Part shown: positions 1-7,397 of the stretch, piece after piece
How the letters are laid out: the number at the start of each line of letters is the position of its first letter
Position numbering within the stretch: the first letter of the stretch is position 1
Origin: Rickettsiales bacterium
Lineage (GTDB): Bacteria > Pseudomonadota > Alphaproteobacteria > Rickettsiales > Deianiraeaceae
Direction: 5' to 3'
Length of the DNA stretch: 11,399 nt
Assembly: GCA_947485035.1 (NCBI GenBank)
Contig: CANKQN010000019.1
Span: 1 to 11,399, forward strand
Notes under the pieces: generated by a model
Database searches by the model: none
Seen by the model: only the letters and a program-made list of their open reading frames with translations
Told to the model about the DNA's origin: nothing
Translations under genes and position numbers: made by a program

Positions 1-1446
1 CCAACCGAAAAAGACGCACTGATTTTGGAGGCTTCACTTATAAAAAAACACCAGCCAAAGTACAATATCCTCCTCAAAGATGACAAATCTCGCCAATATA
101 TCAAACTTTCGAGCCATACATTTCCCGCAATTGTAAGGTATCGTGGGAAATTTGAGCGAAAAGTATCGCTTTTTGGACCATTTGGCTACATTCAAGGCAG
201 TAAATTTTCCACAAACGAAACAATAAAATACATCACAACCTTCGTGAACAAGGTTTTTCAAATTCGCTCATGCAAAGATTCCAAATTCAACACGCATCAA
301 TCATGCGGAAAACCGTGCATGGAATTTCAAATTAAGACATGCTCGGGCCCGTGTGCCGGCATGATTTCCAAGTCTGACTATGAAAAATCGATCGAAAGTG
401 CGAAAAAATTCCTGCAAGGAGCAGATTCCGAAGTGTATAAATTGATTAAAGAAAAAATTTGGACACTTGCACAGAGCGAAAATTTTGTCGAGGCGGATAT
501 CCTCAAAAACCAAATTCTTTCCATTGAAAATCTGAAATCATCTTCCAGTGATGTAAATTTTACGAAATTTGAGAATGTTGATGTGATTGCAATCGGTGAA
601 AGCCTTACGAAGGTTGAAGTTTTTGCAATTCGCAATGGCTATGCTTTGGGTGGAAATCTTTTTGAAATTCACAAACACGATGGCACAACTGCGGAAATTT
701 TGGAGGCGTTCATTTTGGAGTACTATTCGAGGGAGAATCTGCCGCCGAAAAAAATTTTTACAAGCCACAAAGTGGCGACTCAAAACCTGAAAATCCTTTT
801 CAAAGAGCTTCTTGCCGTTACGGCGGAAATTTCCAACCCGCAACAGGGCGATTCCAAGGTTTTACTTGATTTTGTCCTGACGAATCTTCAATTTCAAATT
901 GATATTGATGCAAAGCAAACAAACGCATTTGCGGTGGGAATGGAGCACATTCGTGGGGCATTTGGTCTTGATTTTGCCCCAAAGCGTGTGGAAATTTACG
1001 ATAACAGTCACATTTCTGGTGCTTTTTTTACGGGTGCATTCGTTGTTGCCTCGCAAAAAGGGTTTGAAAAGTCGCAATATCGCAAATTTAACGCAAAATA
1101 TTCAAAAGGAGGCGACGATTACGCAATGATGGCAGAGGTTATGACGCGACGCTTCGCAAGTGATTCTTCAATTGGGAATTTTCCGGATTTACTGGTAATT
1201 GATGGAGGAATTGGGCAATTTCATGCAGTGACAAGGGTTTTAGACGAACTTGGCGTGAAAATTCCAGTTGTTTCAATTGCGAAGGGAAGGAATCGCAATG
1301 CTGGAAATGAAACATTCTTCACACGCAAAAACCCCGATGGGTTCAAGCTTGAAAACAAGCAAGCGTTGTATTTTATTGAAATTCTGCGAGATGAGTCTCA
1401 CCGTTTTGTGATAACATCTCACAGAAAAAGACGCGATAAAATCTGA
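1..1446 (+). CDS. uvrC: UvrABC system protein C (excinuclease subunit), 5'-truncated by the window edge
   Basis: UvrC makes the two incisions flanking a DNA lesion after UvrA/UvrB have located it. The frame is open from base 1, so the true start lies outside; about 70 N-terminal residues are missing by comparison with E. coli UvrC. Visible residues, counted from base 1: end of the GIY-YIG nuclease domain with its catalytic Glu (LILEAS, E10) and the KYNILLKDDKS segment; a cysteine group C91, C106, C114, C118 matching the reported iron-sulfur ligands, with an extra C102; a UVR (UvrB-binding) helix pair around 148-178; then the RNase H-like 5'-incision domain with D334 (YDNSH), the GGDDYA motif, D401 (VIDGG) and H474 (TSHRKRR). 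The protein ends seven residues after H474. Family members normally continue about 70 residues with tandem helix-hairpin-helix motifs, which are absent here. The stop lies one base from the end of convergent argB, so nothing further fits. Family identity is certain; the function of the shortened form is inferred. Confidence 0.96.
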   Translation, partial: PTEKDALILEASLIKKHQPKYNILLKDDKSRQYIKLSSHTFPAIVRYRGKFERKVSLFGPFGYIQGSKFSTNETIKYITTFVNKVFQIRSCKDSKFNTHQSCGKPCMEFQIKTCSGPCAGMISKSDYEKSIESAKKFLQGADSEVYKLIKEKIWTLAQSENFVEADILKNQILSIENLKSSSSDVNFTKFENVDVIAIGESLTKVEVFAIRNGYALGGNLFEIHKHDGTTAEILEAFILEYYSRENLPPKKIFTSHKVATQNLKILFKELLAVTAEISNPQQGDSKVLLDFVLTNLQFQIDIDAKQTNAFAVGMEHIRGAFGLDFAPKRVEIYDNSHISGAFFTGAFVVASQKGFEKSQYRKFNAKYSKGGDDYAMMAEVMTRRFASDSSIGNFPDLLVIDGGIGQFHAVTRVLDELGVKIPVVSIAKGRNRNAGNETFFTRKNPDGFKLENKQALYFIEILRDESHRFVITSHRKRRDKI

Positions 1447-1447
1447 T

Positions 1448-2335
1448 TTACTCAAAAATCATCGTTCCAATGCCCGTGTCTGTCAAAATTTCAAGTAACA
1501 GTGCGTGTTCTTTATTTCCGTTAATAATGTGGACGGTTTCAACTCCGTGGCGAACAGCATCTATGCAAGTTTCCACTTTTGGAATCATTCCACCAGAAAT
1601 TTGACCGCTTTTAATCATTTCCTCCGCTTGAAATGTTGTGAGGGAGGTTATGAGGTTTTTCTCAAAATCCTGCACGCCGTCAACATCTGTCATTAAAATC
1701 AGCTTTGAAGCTTCAAGTTCAGCAGCAATTGCACCGGCAACATTATCAGCATTAATGTTGTATGTATTTCCGTCATCGTCGAACCCTACTGGTGCAATAA
1801 CAGGAATTACAGGTGTATTTTCAAGAGCATCAAAAAAATCGCCGTTGATGATGTCTGGCATTCCAACCCAGCCAAGGTCAAGAATTCGCTCAATGTTTGA
1901 ATCGGTTTCTTTGTGAGTTTTGCGCATTTTTTTTGCTTTAATAAGGTTTGCGTCCTTGCCTGACAGTCCAAGTCCAACTCCGCCGCAGGCGTTAATTGCC
2001 GAAACGACCTCTTTGTTGATGGAGCCGCACAGCACCATTTCCACAATTTCAATCATATCTTTTGTTGTAACACGCACGCCGTTCACGAACTCACTTTTAA
2101 TGCCAAGGCGTTCAAGCATTTGACTAATTTGAGGTCCTCCACCATGAACAACAACAATGTTAATTCCACACGATTTCAACAAAACAACATTGCGAGCGAA
2201 GTTTTCCATCGCTTTTTTGTTGCCCATCGATGAGCCGCCAAACTTGACGACAAATGTTTCGCCGGTGAATTTTTTAATATACGGCAAAGCTTCCGTCAGA
2301 ACCGAGGCTTTTTTGAGTGCGTCCATTTGTTTCAT
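1448..2335 (-). CDS. argB: Acetylglutamate kinase
   Basis: Phosphorylates N-acetyl-L-glutamate with ATP, the second step of arginine synthesis, in the cytoplasm. The 295-residue product has the full amino-acid-kinase fold signature: VVKFGGSS with K31, VVHGGGPQI (62-70), the arginine of NGVRVT (R88), NINADNVAG (193-201), LMTDVDGV (214-221) and GGMIPK with K253. The N-terminal segment before the kinase core (LTEALPYIKKF, 13-23) resembles the N-helix of hexameric, arginine-inhibitable NAGKs and is lacking in the E. coli type, so feedback inhibition by arginine is likely (inference). Translation could start at M1 or at M4 (codon at 2324-2326); neither has a Shine-Dalgarno sequence. It follows engB after 15 bases on the same strand, an arrangement common in Alphaproteobacteria. 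Its presence suggests arginine synthesis is at least partly retained. Confidence 0.97.
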   Translation of the reverse strand: MKQMDALKKASVLTEALPYIKKFTGETFVVKFGGSSMGNKKAMENFARNVVLLKSCGINIVVVHGGGPQISQMLERLGIKSEFVNGVRVTTKDMIEIVEMVLCGSINKEVVSAINACGGVGLGLSGKDANLIKAKKMRKTHKETDSNIERILDLGWVGMPDIINGDFFDALENTPVIPVIAPVGFDDDGNTYNINADNVAGAIAAELEASKLILMTDVDGVQDFEKNLITSLTTFQAEEMIKSGQISGGMIPKVETCIDAVRHGVETVHIINGNKEHALLLEILTDTGIGTMIFE

Positions 2336-2350
2336 AAATAAAAATCAATT

Positions 2351-2995
2351 TCATATACCATTAATATGGTTTTTGAAAATATCAAATATTTCTTGCGAAA
2401 TTTCTAAATTTTCTTTGTTTTTGATAGTCTTAACAGACGAGAGGAAAATTTGACCCGTGAAATTACTGCAATGCTTTAATTGTTTGCGAATTTCTTCCTG
2501 CTTTGCCTTAACTTGCTCCCATGGAATGCGATCGCATTTGGTTAAAACAATGGCGAAAGTTTTGTATTCAAGCATGTCCATAAGCATAAGATCGTGTTCT
2601 TGAATTGGCTTTTCAATTGGCAAAAGAATGTAGCTTTTTACAATATTCACGAGTTGTATGAACTCAGGGATAGCCTCCCACTGTGAGATTGTGGAGTTCG
2701 CAACTTTTGCATAGCCATAACCGGGGAAATCAACAAGAAAGGCTTTTTTATGAAAAAACGGGTGGTTTGGTGTGAAAAGAATGATTTCCTTGGTTTTTCC
2801 GGGTGTTTTTGATGAAAATGCAAGGTTTTTCTTGCGACAAAGATTGGAAATCAAGCTGGATTTTCCTGCGTTTGATGCTCCAAAAAATGCTATGTGTGGA
2901 AGGTCTATTGTTTTTTCAATAGAAGAAATAGATTCCTTAGACCAAAGAGAGTAAAGGTATGTAAAACCTTTTGATATTATTTGGTCTAAGGTCAT
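2351..2995 (-). CDS. engB: Ribosome biogenesis GTP-binding protein EngB/YsxC/YihA
   Basis: A TRAFAC-class GTPase that assists assembly of the large ribosomal subunit. The 214-residue length is normal. Visible G motifs: G1 P-loop GASNAGKSS (39-47), the switch-I TPGKT (64-68), G3 DFPGYGYAK (89-97), G4 TKCD (152-155) and G5 near SS (186-187). The P-loop departs from the usual GRSNVGKSS (R to A, V to A) but keeps the GxxxxGKS core. The segment between G3 and G4 lacks the common LLID.R form and reads LLPIEKPIQEHD, so the copy is somewhat divergent though every nucleotide-binding motif is present. It sits 12 bases after rpsU and 15 before argB, all on the minus strand, suggesting co-transcription. 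No Shine-Dalgarno motif precedes the ATG. It ends in TGA. Confidence 0.95.
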   Translation of the reverse strand: MTLDQIISKGFTYLYSLWSKESISSIEKTIDLPHIAFFGASNAGKSSLISNLCRKKNLAFSSKTPGKTKEIILFTPNHPFFHKKAFLVDFPGYGYAKVANSTISQWEAIPEFIQLVNIVKSYILLPIEKPIQEHDLMLMDMLEYKTFAIVLTKCDRIPWEQVKAKQEEIRKQLKHCSNFTGQIFLSSVKTIKNKENLEISQEIFDIFKNHINGI

Positions 2996-3007
2996 TTAAT
3001 AATTTTT

Positions 3008-3223
3008 TTAAGACGCAGAAGATACATTTCTTGCTTGTGCAACTTTAAGGGCTTTTGCTCTCATTACGCGCATAGAAATTTTCACTTTTTTCAACTGCTG
3101 TTTTGTTGTGTGGTAGCGTTTTTGTTTGTATACGCGAATAACGTTATCCTGTTGAAGCTGTTTTTTAAGCTTTGCATAACATTGCATAATTTTATTGTTT
3201 TGAACTGCGATAGTGATTGCCAT
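3008..3223 (-). CDS. rpsU: Small ribosomal subunit protein bS21
   Basis: A 71-residue, strongly basic protein matching the bS21 pattern: a short N-terminal strand (MAITIAVQNNKI), a central helix with CYAKLKKQLQQDNVIR, then KQKRYHTTKQQ, equivalent to the RRHYEKP region of typical bS21, and a Lys/Arg-rich tail. bS21 sits on the 30S platform near the 3' end of 16S rRNA and assists initiation. I chose the ATG at 3221-3223 because the MAITI start fits the family. The frame stays open upstream to 3433, but that part would overlap the oppositely oriented AsmA-like gene and looks unlike bS21. It is the first gene of an rpsU-engB-argB block. In many Alphaproteobacteria yidC holds this upstream position (known order; its replacement here is seen). 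A few bases longer than the E. coli version through extra basic residues at the C-terminus. Confidence 0.88.
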   Translation of the reverse strand: MAITIAVQNNKIMQCYAKLKKQLQQDNVIRVYKQKRYHTTKQQLKKVKISMRVMRAKALKVAQARNVSSAS

Positions 3224-3271
3224 TTGCAAAATTTCTTTAATTTCAATTCGAAAAATACAAAAAACTTTATT

Positions 3272-3277
3272 TGTCAA
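3272..3277 (-). promoter_or_regulatory. Possible -35 element of the rpsU operon
   Basis: On the minus strand this reads TTGACA, an exact sigma-70 -35 consensus, about 50 bases upstream of the rpsU ATG. The matching -10 is weak: TATTTT lies only 14 bases downstream, and the 16-18 base positions hold T-rich sequence without a good hexamer. The location between divergent genes makes a promoter necessary somewhere in 3224-3350, but this exact assignment is uncertain. Confidence 0.3.
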
Positions 3278-3350
3278 GAACTTTTTTAAATAAAAAAAAT
3301 CTTGATTTTTCCAAACTTCCAAGGCAACATTTATAAAATTTTCTTTTAAT

Positions 3351-6300
3351 GTGAGTAACGACTTCAAAAAACCCGCAAACGCGTTGCAATCTGCACAAAG
3401 TTCAACGGAGGAAGAGGAGTTTGATTTCGACATTCACTTCGACAAACCAATTGACCCAGAACACCTTGAAGGAGCAGAAGATTTGCACGATTTCCAAGTT
3501 GAACACCGCGAAGAACAAGAAGATTACGACTTTGATACAGAAGATGAGCAACCTCAGCAGGAAGTTGATGAAGATGGCGAAGAAGAGCAAGAAGATTACG
3601 ACTTTGATACAGAAGATGAGCAACCTGAGCAGGAAGTTGATGAAGATGGCGAAGAAGAGCAAGAAGATTACGACTTTGAAGATGAAAATTCGACACTTGC
3701 CGATGATATTGGTGACATCAAGGGGCTTTCAGGTGTAAAAATGCAATCAACTCAATCACTTTCGCAAACTCAAACACAGGAAGAGAATGGTTACGATTTT
3801 GATGAAGATGACAATGATTTAGATGAAGACAACATCGCACAAGTAGAAAATGATAGTAGCGATGAAAACTTCGAGGAGACAAGTGACGAGGAGGAATACG
3901 ATTTTGATGAAGATTTTGACGATGAGATTGCACTTGAAGAAGACGAGCCAACCTCCAATATTCCAGAGGCAATTCCAACAGCAAGTAAAATTGCACAAAT
4001 GATTAACTCCAAAAAAGATGTAATGCAGGCGAAAACTCCTAAAATTAATAAAGTGCAACCAAAGCAAAAAAAAACATTTGGTAATCATATCGACCTTCAC
4101 CGCACGAAAATTTCACTCCTTGCGATACTAATTATAATTTCGGTATTGTGGGTTTATGCAAGTCAAATTGGTGTTACAACCAAATCCATTCCAACATTCA
4201 AAGACGGCATTATTAAAGTTATTAAAGCAGATGGCGTTCAAATGCAATATACCGTTCGTGAAAAGCTAATTTTTCACGATGCCAAAACGCAAATAACCCT
4301 GAATGACCTAACGAAAATGGAAATTGACGGAACGATTTCCCTTGCTTCTGGCTTGTTTTCAAACATTCAACATCGTCTTAACAATTCAACCCTCAACATT
4401 GCAGACGCAACAATTAAGCTGACAAGCACGCAGAATATTAACATTTTAAATACAATAACAGAACTTGTGAACCGTGAATTTGCGCAAATGTTTAAAGGCG
4501 TTTCAATTATAGATACCAATGTTATTGTTGCAGATTCACAAGGAAAGCCCGTGGTGAATTTGATAATTAAAAAGCTGGATTTTGTAAATACGCCACAGAA
4601 ATCGACAATCACCGGAACGATTTTGACAAACTCTAAACCAATTTCCGTGAATTATTCTTATACACCAAACGGGGATTTGCTTGATGCAACGCTGAAATCT
4701 TCTGCTTTTAATTTTAATATTAACGGCACTCAAAAGACATTTGGCACTGCAACGAAGGATTCTCAAACCAAGGGCAAGGTTGAATTTGTTGTGAAAGATG
4801 TTGAAGAATTTGTAAAAATTTTTGGGGGAAATGAAAAAATTACAAACGCACTTGCTCAACTTCCACAGGCAACAATGCAAGCAGATATTGATTATTCGTC
4901 TTTGAATCACGAGCTTAATATTACAAATGGCAAGTTGAGTATTTTGAATTCTGTTGGAACATTTTCACTCAAAACCACACCGGACACCTACCAAGCGGTG
5001 GTTGATTTTGACAATATTTCTGTCACTGAAATTTTGGAGCGTATTATGGCGAAACTGGCACAGACCCAACAAAAACCAGATTTAAAAACAACCAAGATAC
5101 TCAATGCCAAGCCCGAAAAAAAGACTGAGGCAAGACCAGAGACAAGCAAAGTCAAAACACAAGGAAATGTGAATAAAAAGCACGAACTTGGCGTGTTTGA
5201 TATCATAAACCCAGCAAAGCCAATTGAAATTGCCGTTTCATTGAAGAATATTTCAGCAAAAAGCGAGAATTTACTCACAAACATGAACGCAAATATTATT
5301 ATTACACGCAACAAACTTGAAATGAAAAATCTTCAAGTTGAAGTTGGTAACAATATTCGTCTTGAAGCGGATGGCGTTGTAGGTGACATAAATTCCGTAC
5401 CGTTTGGAGTGCTCAATGTTGCAATTACAGGCAGTGGGAATTATAAAAATTTTATAACAAAAACGGTTGAAATTCTGACGAAATTACAGATTTCAAAGGA
5501 AATTAAAGAAGAAACAAGCGTTATTAAATTCTCGACACTTCACAAGCAACCCTCAACAACCATAAACACAATTGAAATTGATATTCAAGACACCATCTCG
5601 CTGACAGCATCTACGCAGTTAACCGAAAATTTCACGGAAAACAACACGCCTTTCGTTTTTAAAAACATAACCATTTCAAACACAAACTTGAACAATTTGA
5701 AAATTGGTGGAATATCCATTCCACAAGGCTCGACTGTATTTCAAGATGTCATTAACAATAATGCTCAAAACACAAGCAGCACTTTGAACATCGTCAATTC
5801 TAAGCTTAGAGAGCTTACGATTAACCAAGCAACGATTACGAAGGAGACTCAAAAAGACTTAGTCTCGCACAAAATTGATATTAATACCACAGATTTTATC
5901 ATTCAAAACTCCACCACAATAAACATTCAAAAATCCGTTCCGGAATTTCAGTCAACAACCATAATTCAAAATGTTTCCAACATGCAAAACTTTCAAAATA
6001 TACTGCATGGAGTTTTTGAAAATAACACAATCCTTCTGCCATCGTTTGAAAAAATTGACGGCAAAATTTACTTAATAATGCTTCAAACGAAGATTTTCAA
6101 TAAACCATTTGAAAGAATTGAAATTATAGGCAATCTTAATCAAGGCATTTTGGAAATTCCTGAAACTAAACTTGTTTCAAACGATGCCAACGACACAAAA
6201 CCCCTTTCAGGCAAGTTTTCCGGCACAATTGATATTCGCCGCAGCGTGCCCGTTTTCAACCTTCAAGCGACATTTGTCAATGCTCCGATGGAAGAATTTA

Positions 6301-6863
6301 AAACAATTCTGCCATTCAACGCAAATGTTGGCGGAACAATTTTTGGCGGTGGATCCATCGAATTTAGTGGCACGACATACTCCGAATTGCTTGAAACATT
6401 AAAACTGAAAACAAAATTTGTTGTGCAGGATGCTTCAATTTCAAATTTAAACCTTGATTCCGTTGGTCAACATTTATTGAAAAGGCAGAACAATCTTGAA
6501 TCTTTGAATCCGGAGTACATCAAAAACATGTTTGAGCAGGACGGAAAAACACGCGCAAATTTCATTTTCTCCCTAACGGGTGAATCAAAAAAGTTCTCGA
6601 TAGAAGATTGCACAATTAAAACGGCTTATGCCGGTGGTGCGTGCTATGGAAATGTTACTGTTGGCAACAATAGCAAGGCTGCGGTTGAAATTATCGCAAA
6701 ATTTGCCCTGCCTGCTCTTGATATTAACAACGGTTTGAAGGACATAATGAAGCTTTACATTTCCAGCAAAATTAAGCAAGAAGGCGAAACTTGTGAGATC
6801 ACAAACGACTTTTCGCAGATTAATAAATATACAAGTTACCGCAAAACAACATTTTCATCGTAA
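3351..6863 (+). CDS. AsmA-like inner-membrane-anchored periplasmic protein with acidic repeat N-terminus
   Basis: A 1170-residue protein. Residues ~19-200 are extremely acidic and low in complexity, with a 24-residue tandem repeat and six copies of an (F/Y)DF(D/E) motif. Residues ~200-253 turn basic (Lys/Arg) just before a single transmembrane helix at ~254-272 (LLAILIIISVLWVYA). By the positive-inside rule the N-terminus is cytoplasmic and the ~900 residues after it periplasmic. That part is beta-strand-like, rich in Asn, Thr and Ile, with a Lys/Pro linker near 565-620. The C-terminal ~220 residues resemble the AsmA C-terminal region (NVGGTIFGGGSIEFSG, then a paired-strand segment with VQDASISNLNLDSVG). 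AsmA, YhdP and TamB proteins move phospholipid or help outer-membrane assembly, so a role in envelope lipid transport is inferred. The only three cysteines (1087, 1098, 1148) all lie near the C-terminus. The start is GTG; the next in-frame ATG is residue 131, and no earlier start codon exists before the upstream stop at 3303. A weak -10-like TATAAA lies at 3332-3337. Heads a cluster with xseB. Confidence 0.75.
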   Translation: MSNDFKKPANALQSAQSSTEEEEFDFDIHFDKPIDPEHLEGAEDLHDFQVEHREEQEDYDFDTEDEQPQQEVDEDGEEEQEDYDFDTEDEQPEQEVDEDGEEEQEDYDFEDENSTLADDIGDIKGLSGVKMQSTQSLSQTQTQEENGYDFDEDDNDLDEDNIAQVENDSSDENFEETSDEEEYDFDEDFDDEIALEEDEPTSNIPEAIPTASKIAQMINSKKDVMQAKTPKINKVQPKQKKTFGNHIDLHRTKISLLAILIIISVLWVYASQIGVTTKSIPTFKDGIIKVIKADGVQMQYTVREKLIFHDAKTQITLNDLTKMEIDGTISLASGLFSNIQHRLNNSTLNIADATIKLTSTQNINILNTITELVNREFAQMFKGVSIIDTNVIVADSQGKPVVNLIIKKLDFVNTPQKSTITGTILTNSKPISVNYSYTPNGDLLDATLKSSAFNFNINGTQKTFGTATKDSQTKGKVEFVVKDVEEFVKIFGGNEKITNALAQLPQATMQADIDYSSLNHELNITNGKLSILNSVGTFSLKTTPDTYQAVVDFDNISVTEILERIMAKLAQTQQKPDLKTTKILNAKPEKKTEARPETSKVKTQGNVNKKHELGVFDIINPAKPIEIAVSLKNISAKSENLLTNMNANIIITRNKLEMKNLQVEVGNNIRLEADGVVGDINSVPFGVLNVAITGSGNYKNFITKTVEILTKLQISKEIKEETSVIKFSTLHKQPSTTINTIEIDIQDTISLTASTQLTENFTENNTPFVFKNITISNTNLNNLKIGGISIPQGSTVFQDVINNNAQNTSSTLNIVNSKLRELTINQATITKETQKDLVSHKIDINTTDFIIQNSTTINIQKSVPEFQSTTIIQNVSNMQNFQNILHGVFENNTILLPSFEKIDGKIYLIMLQTKIFNKPFERIEIIGNLNQGILEIPETKLVSNDANDTKPLSGKFSGTIDIRRSVPVFNLQATFVNAPMEEFKTILPFNANVGGTIFGGGSIEFSGTTYSELLETLKLKTKFVVQDASISNLNLDSVGQHLLKRQNNLESLNPEYIKNMFEQDGKTRANFIFSLTGESKKFSIEDCTIKTAYAGGACYGNVTVGNNSKAAVEIIAKFALPALDINNGLKDIMKLYISSKIKQEGETCEITNDFSQINKYTSYRKTTFSS
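3522..3679 (+). repeat. 72-bp in-frame tandem repeat in the AsmA-like gene
   Basis: Two consecutive 72-bp units (3522-3593 and 3594-3665) differ at one base (CCTCAG versus CCTGAG, giving Gln or Glu), followed by 14 identical bases of a third unit (3666-3679). Each unit encodes 24 residues beginning DYDFDTEDEQP and rich in Glu and Asp. The unit length is a multiple of three, so gain or loss of copies keeps the frame. Near identity at DNA level points to recent duplication or slippage. Confidence 0.95.
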
Positions 6864-6868
6864 AAAAT

Positions 6869-7117
6869 ATGACAAAAAAAACGCAAAATCCCGATAAAAC
6901 CAACCCAACCCCGCAGGGCGAATCCACAAAAAATACACTTGAGCAAAATATACGTGAACTTGAAATTATTTCCAAGAAAATTGAAGGCGAAATTTCGATA
7001 AACGAAATTGTTTCAACCTACAAAACCGCCAGCGAAATAATTCAAAAGTGCAAAGCGGAAATTCAAAGTATTGAAAATGAGATTATCGAAATTAATGCAC
7101 AAGCAAATTTGAAATAA
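6869..7117 (+). CDS. xseB: Exodeoxyribonuclease VII small subunit
   Basis: Exonuclease VII degrades single-stranded DNA from both ends; several XseB copies bind one catalytic XseA. The 82-residue product has a polar ~22-residue N-terminus and then the family pattern: LEQNIRELEIISKKIEGEI (24-42), a short turn (SINEI), and a second long helix with YKTASEIIQKCKAEIQ. These give the expected two-helix coiled structure. It starts 5 bases after the AsmA-like gene and ends 7 bases before the SemiSWEET gene, so it is probably translated from the same message. xseB is often next to ispA and/or dxs in Proteobacteria. Here dxs lies 3 kb away, with dnaG and psd between. XseA is not in the window. There is no Shine-Dalgarno sequence; the start is ATG. 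Confidence 0.88.
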   Translation: MTKKTQNPDKTNPTPQGESTKNTLEQNIRELEIISKKIEGEISINEIVSTYKTASEIIQKCKAEIQSIENEIIEINAQANLK

Positions 7118-7124
7118 CATCATT

Positions 7125-7397
7125 ATGAACATTGATATTTTGGGCTTTATCGCAGGCTCTTTCACAACATTTTGCTTCGTTCCACAGGTTTGGAAAACTA
7201 TAAAAAGCAAAAGTACAAACGGAATTTCGTTGCTATACTTCATTTTTGTGACTATCGGCATTTTATTGTGGTTAATTTACGCCTTTTTGAAGAAGGATTT
7301 CGCATTGCTTTATGCGAATTTTTTCACGCTAATTTTTGCTTCAACGGTTTTGTTTTACAAACTGCGAAATGTAATCACGGGAAAAGAAAAGCCTTAA
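7125..7397 (+). CDS. SemiSWEET family (PQ-loop/MtN3) small transporter
   Basis: A 90-residue membrane protein with three predicted helices (about 4-22, 34-54 and 60-80), the triple-helix bundle of SemiSWEETs, which work as dimers. The PQ-loop signature is clear: FVPQVWKTIKSKSTNGIS, with P20-Q21 at the end of helix 1. W49 in helix 2 and N65 in helix 3 have the 16-residue spacing of the Trp-Asn pair that lines the sugar pocket in characterised SemiSWEETs. The family moves sugars such as glucose or sucrose down a gradient; the substrate here cannot be read from sequence. It follows xseB by 7 bases. Its last 23 bases overlap the 3' end of dnaG on the other strand, so VITGKEKP is encoded opposite the dnaG C-terminus. 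The helix pattern and PQ motif make the family call strong; a sugar-transport role is inferred. Confidence 0.85.
   Translation: MNIDILGFIAGSFTTFCFVPQVWKTIKSKSTNGISLLYFIFVTIGILLWLIYAFLKKDFALLYANFFTLIFASTVLFYKLRNVITGKEKP

Noticed and set aside
1106..1128. AAGGAGG followed 13 bases later by an in-frame ATG inside uvrC, possible internal start
   Set aside because: The bases encode the conserved KGGDDYA motif of UvrC, which explains the sequence; the spacing is also long.
1383..1430. Short inverted repeat TGAG-T-CTCA near the end of uvrC as a terminator
   Set aside because: The stem is only four bases, lies in conserved coding sequence (RDESH) and has no T run after it.
3294..3350. Promoter for the AsmA-like gene (TATAAA at 3332-3337)
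   Set aside because: There is no usable -35 (best TTCCAA), and the predicted start would leave a leader of only about 7 bases; too weak for its own entry.
3224..3433. N-terminal extension of bS21 to a 141-residue frame on the minus strand
   Set aside because: The extra residues overlap the 5' end of the divergent AsmA-like gene, do not look like bS21, and the 71-residue form matches family length.
3364..3738. Repeat-containing open frames on both strands over the acidic region
   Set aside because: They are out-of-frame readings of the 72-bp repeat; the 3351-6863 frame continues into a membrane helix and an AsmA-like domain.
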